Shown here: positions 28,032 to 37,271 of the stretch, piece after piece
Numbering within the stretch: position 1 is the first letter of the stretch
How the letters are laid out: the number at the start of each line of letters is the position of its first letter
Assembly (NCBI GenBank): GCA_947259915.1
Contig: CAMYOC010000050.1
Coordinates: 1-61,011 of the forward strand
Length of the DNA: 61,011 nucleotides
Reading direction: 5' to 3'
DNA from: an uncultured Gammaproteobacteria bacterium
GTDB taxonomy: Bacteria; Pseudomonadota; Gammaproteobacteria; Steroidobacterales; XN24
The notes under the pieces: generated by a model
Told to the model about the DNA's origin: nothing
Database searches by the model: none
Seen by the model: only the letters and a program-made list of their open reading frames with translations
Program-made: the position numbers and the translations under genes

Positions 28032-29304
28032 AACGCAATGCCTCAGCAGGTTCGACGCGCGACGCGCGCCAGGCTGGATAGAGAGTCGAAAGGATGCAAA
28101 GCACCAGGGCGATCATCCCCACCACGGTCACGTCGGACCAGCGGACCTCGGATGGAAGATCAGTAATGAAATAAACGTCCGGCGCCAGGAATTGGGTATT
28201 GGAAATCTGCTCGAGCGCATGGATCAGGGTCTCCGTATTCAGCGCCAGAGCGATCCCCAGCGCGATACCGGCGGACACGCCGAGCAGGCCGATAAGACTG
28301 CCCTGGATCGAGAACACGGCCATGATACTGCGACTGCTCGCGCCCAGCGTGCGCAGGATCGCGATGTCTCCCTGCTTGTCCTTCACCACCATCACCAGCG
28401 TGGAAACGATATTGAACGCGGCCACTGCCACGACCAGCAGCAGGATAATGAACAACATGCGTTTGCTCATCGCGATGGAGCGAAAGAAGTTGCGATGTTG
28501 TCGGGTCCAGTCGGTGACGTAGTACTCCCCGCCCAGGCCCAGCGCCACATCCCGGACCACCACCGGCGCGTCGAACATATCGACCAGCCGCAGGCGGATG
28601 CCGGTCACTTCGTCAGCGAGCCGGAACAAGCGGGAAGCGTCGTCCATATGGATAAAGGCCGTGCCGCGGTCATACTCATACATACCGGCGGAGAACACGC
28701 CGGTGACCCTGAATCGCCGCAGCCGCGGCATTACGCCGGCGGGCGTTACGATGCCCTGATTGACCGCCAGAATCACGCGGTCGCCCTGATCGACCGCGAG
28801 GGCCTCGGCCAGCGCGGAACCCAGTACGATGCCGTATTCGCCGGCGCGCAGATCCTCGAGGTGGCCGCTGACCATCTTCTCGGCCACGCCCGATACGCGC
28901 TGCTCCGCCTCGGGCAGGATGCCGCGCACCGCCACACCGCTGACGCGGTCACCGTTGACCAGCATGCCCTCACCCTCGATAAACGGCGCGGTCTCGACGA
29001 CACGGGGATCGCGTCTCGCCTCCGCTGCAGCCTGCGGCCAATCCGCCATGCCGCCCTCGAAGGCGGTTATCGCTGCATGCGATGTCATGCTCAGGATGCG
29101 CAGCCGCAGCTCCTGCTCGAAGCCGTTGACTACCGACAACACCACCACCAGCACCGCGACGCCGACCGCGATACCGAGCATGGAGATCATGGAGATAAAT
29201 GAGATAAAGCGATTGCCGGTGCGCGACATGATGTAGCGGCGCCCGATAAAGCTCTCGAAGCGCCGTGCCCCGGCTAGCCGGGGTTTGCGCTCAGCCGTGG
29301 TCAT
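28024..29304 (-). CDS. lolE: LolC/LolE-family lipoprotein-releasing permease (second copy)
   Basis: 426 aa. One N-terminal transmembrane helix (about 40-65), a periplasmic MacB/FtsX-type domain and three C-terminal helices (about 280-410), ending EPAEALRYE. The conserved start region reads [26 protein letters not shown] 29304 (GAGG nine bases upstream) overlaps the preceding gene by 14 bp. The lolE name is by position and by contrast with its LolC-like neighbour; the two paralogues are similar and the roles could be swapped or shared. Confidence 0.88.
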   Translation of the reverse strand: MTTAERKPRLAGARRFESFIGRRYIMSRTGNRFISFISMISMLGIAVGVAVLVVVLSVVNGFEQELRLRILSMTSHAAITAFEGGMADWPQAAAEARRDPRVVETAPFIEGEGMLVNGDRVSGVAVRGILPEAEQRVSGVAEKMVSGHLEDLRAGEYGIVLGSALAEALAVDQGDRVILAVNQGIVTPAGVMPRLRRFRVTGVFSAGMYEYDRGTAFIHMDDASRLFRLADEVTGIRLRLVDMFDAPVVVRDVALGLGGEYYVTDWTRQHRNFFRSIAMSKRMLFIILLLVVAVAAFNIVSTLVMVVKDKQGDIAILRTLGASSRSIMAVFSIQGSLIGLLGVSAGIALGIALALNTETLIHALEQISNTQFLAPDVYFITDLPSEVRWSDVTVVGMIALVLCILSTLYPAWRASRVEPAEALRYE

Positions 29305-30538
29305 AGCGCAGCGCCTCGGCGGGCTCGACCTGGGCGGCACGCCATGCTGGATAAAGCGTCGCCAAAGAGCACAGCGCGAATGCCAGACCCAGGATCGTAT
29401 AGACATCGGGCCAACGCACATCCGATGGCAGTCGCGCGATGTAATAGACATCCGCCGGCATGAACTGGACTCCGAACAACGCCTCGATCTGTGGCGCAAT
29501 GGTGTCGATATTCAGCGCCAGCGGCACACCCAGCGCGCCGCCCAACGCGGTACCGATCAAGCCGATGATGATCCCCTGGACCAGGAAGATCCGCATCACC
29601 GCGCCAGGCGTCAGGCCGAGGGTACGGAAGATCGCTATCTCGCTGCGCTTATCGGTGACGACCATCACCAGCGTAGCGACGATATTGAACGCAGCGACCG
29701 CCACCACCAGCAGCAGGATGATGGTCATCATGGTCTTCTCGATGCGCACCGCACGGAAATAGCTGGCGTTCTCTTCGGTCCAGTCACGCGCGCTAAAACC
29801 CGCGCCCAGGCGCTGCGCAAGCGCGTGGGTGACGCTGGGCGCGTCGAACATATTCGTCAGCTCGATGCGCACACCGGTCACCTGATCATCGAGGCCCATC
29901 GCGCCGGCCGCATCCTGCAGATGAGTCAGCGCCAGCAGTCCGTCGTATTCCTCCATACCGACTTCGAATAATCCGGCGACCTCGAAACGGCGCAGCCGCG
30001 GCACCAGGTTGGCGCCCTCCCCCCGCGGCACCATCAGCACGACCGGATCCCCCGGACCCAGCCCAAGCCGGGCCGCCAGCAGCCGGCCCAGGATGACCCG
30101 GCCCGAACCCGGCTTCAGGTCCGAGAGCTGGCCCGCGATCAGGTGATCCGCGACCCGTGATACGTCGCCCTCCAGAGCGGGGTCGATACCGCGCACCAAG
30201 GCCGCTTTCAGATTGGCGCCGTTGCCAAGCATGCCGGCGATCTCCACAAACGGCGCCGCGGCGTCGATACCGGGCACCGCGAGAACCTCGTCCCGGACCG
30301 ACGGCCAGTCGGACAGATGGCCGTCGGGGCCGCTGATCGTGCCATGGGAGGTCATCGCCAGCAGCCGCTGGCGCAGCTCATTTTCAAAGCCGTTCATCAC
30401 CGAAAGCACCACGATCAGCGCAGCCACGCCGATCGCGACGCCCAGCAGGGACATCATCGAGATAAAGGATACGAACTGGCTGCGCCGGCGCGCGCGCAGG
30501 TAGCGTAATCCAATGAACATTTCCAACGGGCGGAACAT
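29291..30538 (-). CDS. lolC: LolC/LolE-family lipoprotein-releasing permease (first copy)
   Basis: 415 aa from ATG 30538. MFRPLEMFIGLRYLRARRRSQFVSF aligns with the E. coli LolC N-terminus; a TTG three codons upstream is an alternative. Transmembrane helix near 27-50, a periplasmic domain with a short hook-like segment (LMVPRGEGANLVPRLRRFEVAG), and three C-terminal helices. In E. coli the LolC hook recruits LolA. First gene of the unit, with both permease genes preceding lolD, unlike the lolC-lolD-lolE order of E. coli. Confidence 0.88.
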   Translation of the reverse strand: MFRPLEMFIGLRYLRARRRSQFVSFISMMSLLGVAIGVAALIVVLSVMNGFENELRQRLLAMTSHGTISGPDGHLSDWPSVRDEVLAVPGIDAAAPFVEIAGMLGNGANLKAALVRGIDPALEGDVSRVADHLIAGQLSDLKPGSGRVILGRLLAARLGLGPGDPVVLMVPRGEGANLVPRLRRFEVAGLFEVGMEEYDGLLALTHLQDAAGAMGLDDQVTGVRIELTNMFDAPSVTHALAQRLGAGFSARDWTEENASYFRAVRIEKTMMTIILLLVVAVAAFNIVATLVMVVTDKRSEIAIFRTLGLTPGAVMRIFLVQGIIIGLIGTALGGALGVPLALNIDTIAPQIEALFGVQFMPADVYYIARLPSDVRWPDVYTILGLAFALCSLATLYPAWRAAQVEPAEALRYDHG

Positions 30539-30863
30539 GGCGCGCAATTAAACCACATCCGCACCCGCACCGATCCTCCCTGCGCTCAGCATTTCCTCCG
30601 GCTCGCCGGGACAGCCATTGGTCGGCATTTTTTTTGTCAGGACGGGGCAAGGAGACGCGGCTGCCGGAACGGTCGCAGCCGTGCATCGCCCCGGTGTCGG
30701 CGCAGTGCAAGGCTGCGCCGGCGCTCACCCGCGGTTTCGACGTATGCCAGGAAGCGCGGCTGGCGTCTCAACACACGGACCTGCCGCAGCGGCCCGGCGA
30801 TTTTCAGCCCGCCCAAGGTACCCGGGCGACCCGGCGCCGACTATCAAGAGTGTGACGCCGGTG
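30539..30863. other. Intergenic stretch without a recognised gene
   Basis: About 325 bp between the divergent lolC and 96-aa genes. Open frames here are short, without good ribosome-binding sites, and match nothing I recognise. An eight-T run at 30627-30634 stands alone without a convincing stem. It should hold the lol promoter, but I could not assign one. Confidence 0.5.
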
Positions 30864-30893
30864 CTGACACGGCGCCACCGGCATTGTTATAGT
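30864..30893 (+). promoter_or_regulatory. Promoter of the 96-aa periplasmic protein gene
   Basis: CTGACA (30864-30869), an 18-bp spacer and TATAGT (30888-30893) with an extended TGT before the -10. The start site would be near 30900, about 23 nt upstream of the ATG. Confidence 0.75.
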
Positions 30894-30922
30894 CGGGCCG
30901 AGCCAATCTGGAGATTTCGAGC

Positions 30923-31213
30923 ATGAACATGAAGTTAGCCGCTCTTGTCGCCGCCGCGTTCATGATCATGAGCGCCGCCCAGGCGGATACGCTGCTGGTC
31001 GAGAATGTGGATGAGACCGCGGCCAGTGACGCGCGCCCCAGTCGCGGCATGACCATGGTGCGGGTCGAGGGCCGCTATGGCGCCCCACGGGTCAAACAGG
31101 CCGCGGTGGGGCATCCGCCGATCAGCCGCTGGGACTACGGGGATTACGTGGTGTTTTTCGAGTACGACCGCGTGTTGCACTCGGTAGAAAAACCGCGTTT
31201 GGCGAATAATTAA
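30923..31213 (+). CDS. Small conserved periplasmic protein with BamE-like motif
   Basis: 96 aa with a clear signal peptide (cleavage after AAQA, residue 21). The mature part contains SRGMTMVRVEGRYGAP, similar to the GMT-x-x-x-V-x-x-x-x-G-x-P motif of SmpA/BamE-like domains, then GHPPISRWDYGDYVVFFEYDRVLHSVEK, a conserved gammaproteobacterial family without a known role. No lipobox, so probably soluble in the periplasm. GGAG at 30911-30914 precedes the ATG. It has its own promoter and a strong terminator, so it is monocistronic and probably well expressed. Confidence 0.85.
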   Translation: MNMKLAALVAAAFMIMSAAQADTLLVENVDETAASDARPSRGMTMVRVEGRYGAPRVKQAAVGHPPISRWDYGDYVVFFEYDRVLHSVEKPRLANN

Positions 31214-31253
31214 CATCAATAAACCGCTGTAATTATCTAATTTTAAATGCTTT

Positions 31254-31289
31254 AAAGGCCCGTCGACGTAAATCGACGGGCCTTTTTTT
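31254..31289 (+). terminator. Rho-independent terminator after the 96-aa gene
   Basis: Stem AAAGGCCCGTCGA / TCGACGGGCCTTT (13 bp) with a 6-nt loop (31254-31285) and a seven-T tail (31283-31289), about 40 nt past the stop. It separates this gene from mfd. Confidence 0.95.
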
Positions 31290-31382
31290 GTCCGCCGCCC
31301 GTGTATTGGCGGCGCATCCCCGCAGGGCCGCGTCGATTGCGGACCCTGTGAGATAATCCCCGCTTTGCCGCCAGCCGCCATC

Positions 31383-34300
31383 ATGACCGCGTCCCAGCTC
31401 CTCAACCTGCCGCCGCTCCCCGAGGCACCGGCCCGCCAGTGCTGGGGCCAGGCCTATGGTTGCGCCAAATCGCTGGCGCTCGCGGAACTGGCCGCGAGCA
31501 GCAGCGCCCCGATACTGGCACTGGTGGCTGACCCGCGCACCGCGGACCGGCTGTGGGACGAGCTGCGCTTCTTCGTGCCATCGCAGATCGACGTGTTGCT
31601 GTTCCCGGACAGCGAGACCCTGCCCTACGACGCCTTTTCGCCACACCCGGATATCACCTCGCAGCGGCTGGCGACCCTCAGCCGGCTGTCACGCATCGAG
31701 CGCGGTATCGTCGTCGCTGCCGTGCCCAGCATCCTGCAGCGTCTGGCCCCGCCGGCCTGGGTCATCGGCAGCAGTCTGCACATGCAGGTCGGACAGCGGC
31801 TGGATATCGACGCGTTTCGCGGCGCCATGGCCACCGCCGGTTACGCGACGGTTTCGCAGGTGACGGAGCACGGCGAGCTGGCCGTGCGCGGTTCCCTGAT
31901 CGACATCTTCCCCATGGGCTCCGACCGCCCCTACCGGATCGACCTGTTCGATGACGAGGTAGAGAGCATCCGTCGTTTTGACCCGGAGACGCAGCGCTCG
32001 GAATCGCCGCAGGAGGCGGTGGACATCCTCCCGGCCCGGGAATTCCCGTTTACGGCAGAGGCCATCGCCGCATTCCGGGAGCGCTTCCGCGCAGCCTTTC
32101 CCGGGGACCTGAGTCAGGTGCAGGTTTACACCGATGTCTCTGACCGCATCGCCCCCGGCGGGATCGAGTACTACCTGCCGCTGTTCTTCGACGCCACCGC
32201 GACGCTGTTCGACTACCTGCCGACCGGGTCTCTGGTCGTGGATCTGGATCAGGCCAGCGCGGTCGCCGCTGACGCCTGGCAATCGATCGAAGAGCGCTAT
32301 GAGCAATTGCGCCATGATCTTACTCAGCCGCGGCTGACGCCGGCCTCACTGTTCCAGAGCGCCGACGAGCTCGCCGCCAGCCTGGCGCGTTCCGGGCGTG
32401 TCGAGCTGCAGTCCTTCGCCAGCGATGACGGCAGTAATCTCGGCAGCAGCGCGCTGCCCCCGGTCCAGCTCAGCAGCCGCGCTCCGCAACCGGCCGCATC
32501 GCTACGTGATTTCCTCGACGGCTTCGACGGCCGCGTCCTGTTTACCGCCGAGTCTCCAGGGCGCCGGGAGATGCTGCGCCAGCTGTTGGCCGAACACGCT
32601 ATCGATCTGCGTGTGTTCGAAGATTGGGCAGGCTTTTTGGCGGCGGATGCGCCGATCGGTCTGGCGATCGCACAGCTTGAGCAAGGCGCGTCTTTTGCGC
32701 GCGCCGGTATAGCGGTGATACCCGAAGCGCAGCTGTTCGGAGAGCGCGTCCGTCAACGGCGGCGACGGCGCCGCGAACGCGACCCCGAGAGCATCATCCG
32801 CGAACTGGCTGATCTGAGCTCCGGGGTCCCGGTGGTCCATGAGGAACACGGCGTCGGCCGTTACCTGGGCCTGCAGACGATCTCGGCAGGCGGACACACA
32901 GGGGAGTTCCTGACCCTGGAATATGCCGGCGGTGACCGTCTTTATGTGCCGGTTCAGGCACTCGATATGATCACCCGCTACATGGGCGCCGCGGCCGAAA
33001 ACGCCCCGCTACATCGACTCGGCAGCGATCAGTGGCAAAAGGCGCAACAGAAGGCGGCACGCCGCGCCCGCGACGTGGCGGCCGAACTGCTCGATGTCTA
33101 TGCGCGCCGGGCAGCACACACCGGCCGGGCGTATCGTGCCAGCGAGACGGACTATCGCGCATTCCGTGATGACTTCCCCTTCGACGAGACGCCGGATCAG
33201 GCCGAGACGATAGACCAGGTGATCGAAGACCTCGCGGCACCCATGCCCATGGATCGGGTGGTCTGCGGCGATGTCGGCTTCGGCAAGACCGAGGTCGCGA
33301 TGCGTGCGGCCTTTGCTGTCACCCAGGCCGGCGGACAAGTCGCGGTGCTGGTGCCGACCACGCTACTCGCTCAACAGCATTATCAGACTTTCAGCGACCG
33401 CTTTGCCGACTGGCCGGTGCGGATAGAAGTCCTGTCCCGGTTCCGCAGCGGCGCACAGGCCACCGGTACGCTCGAACAGCTGGCCAGCGGCACATTGGAT
33501 GTCGTGATCGGCACGCACAAGCTGCTGCAAAACGATGTGCGTTTCGCCAATCTGGGGCTGGTGATCATCGATGAAGAACATCGCTTCGGCGTGCGTCACA
33601 AGGAGCGGCTGAAGAAATTGCGCGCCGAGGTGGATGTCCTCACCCTGACGGCAACGCCGATCCCGCGGACCCTGAACATGGCCATGGGCGGTCTGCGCGA
33701 CCTGTCACTGATCACCACGGCACCGTCTGAAAGACTCGCGGTCAAGACTTTTGTCAGCGAGTGGCAGGAAGCGGTGATCCGCGAAGCATGTCTGCGCGAA
33801 GTGCGACGTGGCGGCCAGATCTATTTTCTGCACAACCGGGTGGAAACCATCGAGCAGACGGCGCGCAAGCTCGAGACGCTGGTACCCGAGGCCCGGGTCC
33901 GTATCGCCCACGGGCAGATGCGGGAGCGTGAGCTGGAACAGATCATGCTCGACTTCTATCACCGACGCTTCAATCTGCTGGTGTGTACGACCATCATCGA
34001 AAGCGGCATCGATGTGCCGACCGCGAACACCATCATCATCGACCGCGCCGACCGGCTGGGCCTGGCTCAGCTCCATCAACTGCGCGGTCGCGTCGGTCGC
34101 TCGCATCATCGTGCCTACGCCTATCTGATCACGCCACCGCGCAAGGCCATGACCGCGGACGCGGTCAAGCGGCTGGAGGCCATCGAGTCGCTGGAAGACC
34201 TGGGTGCCGGATTTATGCTGGCGACGCACGATCTGGAGATCCGCGGTGCCGGCGAACTGCTCGGAGAAGGCCAGAGCGGTCAGATCCACGAGGTCGGATT

Positions 34301-34835
34301 CGCCATGTACTCGGACATGCTCGAGCGGGCGGTCAAGGCGATCAAGAGCGGTCGCGATCCGGATCTCAGCCGGCCACTGGATCACGGCACCGAGGTCGGG
34401 CTCGGCGTGAGCGCGCTGCTGCCCGAGGATTATGTCCCGGACGTCCATCTGCGCCTGATGCTCTACAAGCGCATCTCGGCGGCACCAGACGCCGCCACGC
34501 TGCGCGAATTGCAGATAGAGTTTATCGACCGTTTCGGGCTGCTGCCGGAGCCGGCGAAGATACTGTTCCGGCTGGCCGAACTGAGACTCAAGGCCAGCGC
34601 GTTGGGTATAAAACGCCTCGATGTGGGGCCGCGTGGCGGTCATCTGCAGTTCCGCGAACAGACCTCCGTCGACCCCGCCCGCCTGATCCGTCTGATCCAG
34701 GAACAATCGCGCATCTTTCGTCTGGACGGCCAGAGTAAGTTACGGTTCAATCTCGAGCTTGAAGATTTTGAGCGGCGCTTTGCCTGGGCCCATGACCTGC
34801 TCGCCGACCTCGGTGCGGAATCCGAGGCCGCCTGA
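31383..34835 (+). CDS. mfd: Transcription-repair coupling factor Mfd
   Basis: Removes RNA polymerase stalled at DNA damage and recruits UvrA. 1150 aa from ATG 31383 (a TTG six codons upstream also opens the frame). Domain order: UvrB-homology module (about 1-340, with GSLIDIFPMGSDRPYRIDLFDDEVESIR), RNA-polymerase-interacting domain (SGVPVVHEEHGVGRYLG, about 485), a RecG-like translocase with Walker A GDVGFGKTE and DEEHRFG box, and LRGRVGRS motif VI, then the C-terminal TRCF domain. Full length for the family. Followed 31 nt later by the csiV-like gene. Confidence 0.97.
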   Translation: MTASQLLNLPPLPEAPARQCWGQAYGCAKSLALAELAASSSAPILALVADPRTADRLWDELRFFVPSQIDVLLFPDSETLPYDAFSPHPDITSQRLATLSRLSRIERGIVVAAVPSILQRLAPPAWVIGSSLHMQVGQRLDIDAFRGAMATAGYATVSQVTEHGELAVRGSLIDIFPMGSDRPYRIDLFDDEVESIRRFDPETQRSESPQEAVDILPAREFPFTAEAIAAFRERFRAAFPGDLSQVQVYTDVSDRIAPGGIEYYLPLFFDATATLFDYLPTGSLVVDLDQASAVAADAWQSIEERYEQLRHDLTQPRLTPASLFQSADELAASLARSGRVELQSFASDDGSNLGSSALPPVQLSSRAPQPAASLRDFLDGFDGRVLFTAESPGRREMLRQLLAEHAIDLRVFEDWAGFLAADAPIGLAIAQLEQGASFARAGIAVIPEAQLFGERVRQRRRRRRERDPESIIRELADLSSGVPVVHEEHGVGRYLGLQTISAGGHTGEFLTLEYAGGDRLYVPVQALDMITRYMGAAAENAPLHRLGSDQWQKAQQKAARRARDVAAELLDVYARRAAHTGRAYRASETDYRAFRDDFPFDETPDQAETIDQVIEDLAAPMPMDRVVCGDVGFGKTEVAMRAAFAVTQAGGQVAVLVPTTLLAQQHYQTFSDRFADWPVRIEVLSRFRSGAQATGTLEQLASGTLDVVIGTHKLLQNDVRFANLGLVIIDEEHRFGVRHKERLKKLRAEVDVLTLTATPIPRTLNMAMGGLRDLSLITTAPSERLAVKTFVSEWQEAVIREACLREVRRGGQIYFLHNRVETIEQTARKLETLVPEARVRIAHGQMRERELEQIMLDFYHRRFNLLVCTTIIESGIDVPTANTIIIDRADRLGLAQLHQLRGRVGRSHHRAYAYLITPPRKAMTADAVKRLEAIESLEDLGAGFMLATHDLEIRGAGELLGEGQSGQIHEVGFAMYSDMLERAVKAIKSGRDPDLSRPLDHGTEVGLGVSALLPEDYVPDVHLRLMLYKRISAAPDAATLRELQIEFIDRFGLLPEPAKILFRLAELRLKASALGIKRLDVGPRGGHLQFREQTSVDPARLIRLIQEQSRIFRLDGQSKLRFNLELEDFERRFAWAHDLLADLGAESEAA

Positions 34836-34866
34836 ATCCGCCCGCCATGACCAACGAGGACTGCTG

Positions 34867-35559
34867 ATGACGGATCCTTTAAGCGCACGCGCCGTGAGGT
34901 GTCTCCTGGCCACCGTCATCCTGCTATGCAGCGTCGGAGCGAGCGCGCAACAGCTCGAGGCATTGCCGCGTTTCCAGATCGAACTGGTGGTGTTCGAAAA
35001 CCTGGCTCAACCGGCGACGGCGGAAGCGCCGCCGCTCGAGTGGCTGGAGCCGCCACTCCTGCAGACCCCGGGGTCGCAGGAATCTGCAGCGCTGGCTCTG
35101 CAAAACACTCTGACCGAAGCAGAGACATCAAACCCGATCTTCTTCCGCCTCTCGCCGGCACTGAGCATGGAGAATATCGCCGCCAGCCTGCAGCGCCGCA
35201 GCGAATACCGGGTGCTGTTGCACGAAGCCTGGATACAAGACGGGTTCGAGGGAGAAGCGGCTCGGCCGGTCGATGTCGGGCTTCTCGAGCAGCTCAAACC
35301 GGTGACCGGAAGCAGCCGCCGTGCCCGTTCCAGCAGCGGCGAGCCGCTGACCGGAACGATGACTTTTTTCCGCGGCCGCTATCTGCATCTGGACCTGAGT
35401 CTGAACCTCGGCGACGGCCCAGGTCGCGAACTCCGCGAGCGCCGGCGGGTGCGCATCGGCGAACGCCACTACTTTGACGCGCCTCAAATCAGTGTGATCG
35501 CTACGGTCACGCGCATCGAGACCTCTGAGCCGGCGGATGCGGCGGCCGCTGACGACTAG
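34867..35559 (+). CDS. csiV: CsiV-family periplasmic protein
   Basis: 230 aa with a signal peptide (cleavage near ASA|QQL, residue 27). FQIELVVFENLAQP and the C-terminal FFRGRYLHLDLSLNLG...ERRRVRIGERHYFDAPQISVIATVTRI are typical of the CsiV group, periplasmic proteins placed after mfd in Pseudomonas and relatives and linked to peptidoglycan binding. The exact role is unproven. GAGGA lies seven bases before ATG 34867. It ends 3 nt from the convergent PAS/GGDEF gene with no terminator between. Confidence 0.8.
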   Translation: MTDPLSARAVRCLLATVILLCSVGASAQQLEALPRFQIELVVFENLAQPATAEAPPLEWLEPPLLQTPGSQESAALALQNTLTEAETSNPIFFRLSPALSMENIAASLQRRSEYRVLLHEAWIQDGFEGEAARPVDVGLLEQLKPVTGSSRRARSSSGEPLTGTMTFFRGRYLHLDLSLNLGDGPGRELRERRRVRIGERHYFDAPQISVIATVTRIETSEPADAAAADD

Positions 35560-35562
35560 GAG

Positions 35563-36507
35563 CTAAGACCCGCCCGCGTCGACGATTGCCCGATCGCCGC
35601 CGTCGATCACAGCCTGCTCCAGCGATTCTTCCAGACTCGCCAGCACCTCGGTCAACGACATGGACGCATCCGGGGACAGACTGACAGCCGCGCCGCTGAC
35701 AGTGATAAAACGGCTGATCGGCGAGTGCGGATGGTGGATACACAGCGCCTTGACGCGCTCGCACACACCGGCTGCGAACTCATCCACCGGGCCGCCGTCC
35801 ACGCGACTGGCAAAGCAGGCGATGCGCCAGTCGTCAAAACGGGCGCAGACGTCGCTGCTGCGCCGAAAGGCCCCGCGGATACCGCTCGCCACCTGGCGCA
35901 GACACACATCCGTGGCCCTGCGTCCAAAGGTGTCCAGATAGGGCTCGACGTGGTCGATGGCATAGAGAAACAGATCCAGCGAGCGTGATTCGCGCAGGCA
36001 CAGGCTCCACTCCCGCTTCAGCGCCTCGTCGAAAAAGACACGACTGCGTAAACCGGTGAGTCGATCATCGGGCGCGCTGGCACGGGCCTCGGCCAGGGCC
36101 CGTTGGCGGTTGCGCAGCTTATCTTTCAGATCATGCAGCGCGCCTACATCGGTAGCGGTGCCGATCCACCAGCTGATCCGACCTTTCTCCTCGAAAGGCT
36201 GCAGCCTCAGCTGATTCCAGAACATGCTGCCGTCTTTGCGGTAGTTGCGCAGCAGCACCTCGCAGCCGCGACCCTCGGCGATCGCCTCGCGTATCTCCGA
36301 CACGGCGCGCTGGCGCCGGTCATCACCCTGCAAGAAACGGAAGTTGCGGCCCACCAGCTCTGCCTCGGTGTAGCCGGTCATCTGTTCGAAAGCAGGATTG
36401 ACATAGACGATCGGCATGTCCCTGGCTCGGGCGTTGGCCACGATGACCCCGTCACGGATGCCGTGCAGCGCGGCCTCTAGCAGTGAGTTCTTCAATCGCC
36501 GGGTCAC
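35563..36507 (-). CDS. LOV-like PAS domain fused to degenerate GGDEF domain
   Basis: 314 aa. Residues about 1-122 form a PAS domain with the LOV pattern: TGYTEAELVGRNFRFLQG (44-61), EIREAI (71-76), RNYRKDG (87-93), FWNQL (96-100), IGTATDV (115-121). Flavin-contact positions N55, R57, Q60, R73, N88 and N98 are kept, but the photoactive Cys is F56 and the C-terminal Gln is A118. A helical linker leads to a GGDEF-like domain (about 146-300) whose active-site GGDEF is DDWRI (225-229), so cyclase activity is not expected. Start GTG 36507 has GGAG seven bases upstream; it begins 14 nt after the MTIP gene. Cytosolic sensor; output partner unknown. Confidence 0.85.
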   Translation of the reverse strand: MTRRLKNSLLEAALHGIRDGVIVANARARDMPIVYVNPAFEQMTGYTEAELVGRNFRFLQGDDRRQRAVSEIREAIAEGRGCEVLLRNYRKDGSMFWNQLRLQPFEEKGRISWWIGTATDVGALHDLKDKLRNRQRALAEARASAPDDRLTGLRSRVFFDEALKREWSLCLRESRSLDLFLYAIDHVEPYLDTFGRRATDVCLRQVASGIRGAFRRSSDVCARFDDWRIACFASRVDGGPVDEFAAGVCERVKALCIHHPHSPISRFITVSGAAVSLSPDASMSLTEVLASLEESLEQAVIDGGDRAIVDAGGS

Positions 36508-36521
36508 TCGCGTCTCCGTTA

Positions 36522-37271
36522 TCAGAGGTCCCTCATCAGCCGTTCCAGTACCGCGCGCACGCGGCTCATACCGAGATCCATAAAACGGTCTATCTCCGCA
36601 TGGATCCCCTCGCTGCCGTCGCCGCGTCCCGCCGCCATATTGACGACCACACAACAGCTGGCGTACTCCAGACCCAGCTCGCGCGACAGCGCAGCCTCGG
36701 GCATGCCTGTCATACCTACCACGTCACAGCCATCCCGTTCCATGCGGTCGATCTCAGATCTGGATTCCAGCCGCGGCCCCTGGGTCGCGCCATAGGTGCC
36801 CCCGTCGTGGAGCGGGACCTCGGCGGCGCCCGCTGCCAGCCGCAGCATTCCGCGCAGCCCAGCCGAATACGGCTCGCTGAAGTCTACGTGCAATACGGAC
36901 CCGGATGCGCCGTCGTGGAAGGTATGCGCGCGCCCCCAGGTGTAATCGACGATCTGGTCCGGCAGCAGCAGATCTCCCGGGGCCAGACCGGCGCGGATCG
37001 CGCCGACCGTGTTAATAGCGATGATCCGACGGATCCCGAGCGACTGCAGCGCCCAGACGTTTGCGCGGTAGTTGACCTCATGCGGGGCCAGCGTGTGGCC
37101 GCTGCCGTGGCGCGCAAGGAAGAAACCCTCGCCGCCGCCGAGACTGCCGTGTATGACCGGCGCCGACGGCGGCCCGAACGGTGTCGGGATCACCTGTCGG
37201 CCGAGCACCTTCATATCATGCAGCCGGTCCATACCGCTGCCACCGATGACGCCGATCAGCGCTCCGCTCAT
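36522..37271 (-). CDS. S-methyl-5'-thioinosine phosphorylase (MTIP)
   Basis: 249 aa member of the purine nucleoside/MTA phosphorylase family. VIGGSGMDRL (8-17), ARHGSGHTLAPHEVNYRANVWAL and GMTGMPEAALSRELGLEYASCCVVVNMAAGRGD match the Pseudomonas enzyme that splits methylthioinosine; the MTAP-type DYDCW is absent. It would feed hypoxanthine to the adjacent Hpt. ATG 37271 (GGAGGATC upstream) overlaps the hpt stop as ATGA. Confidence 0.85.
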   Translation of the reverse strand: MSGALIGVIGGSGMDRLHDMKVLGRQVIPTPFGPPSAPVIHGSLGGGEGFFLARHGSGHTLAPHEVNYRANVWALQSLGIRRIIAINTVGAIRAGLAPGDLLLPDQIVDYTWGRAHTFHDGASGSVLHVDFSEPYSAGLRGMLRLAAGAAEVPLHDGGTYGATQGPRLESRSEIDRMERDGCDVVGMTGMPEAALSRELGLEYASCCVVVNMAAGRGDGSEGIHAEIDRFMDLGMSRVRAVLERLMRDL

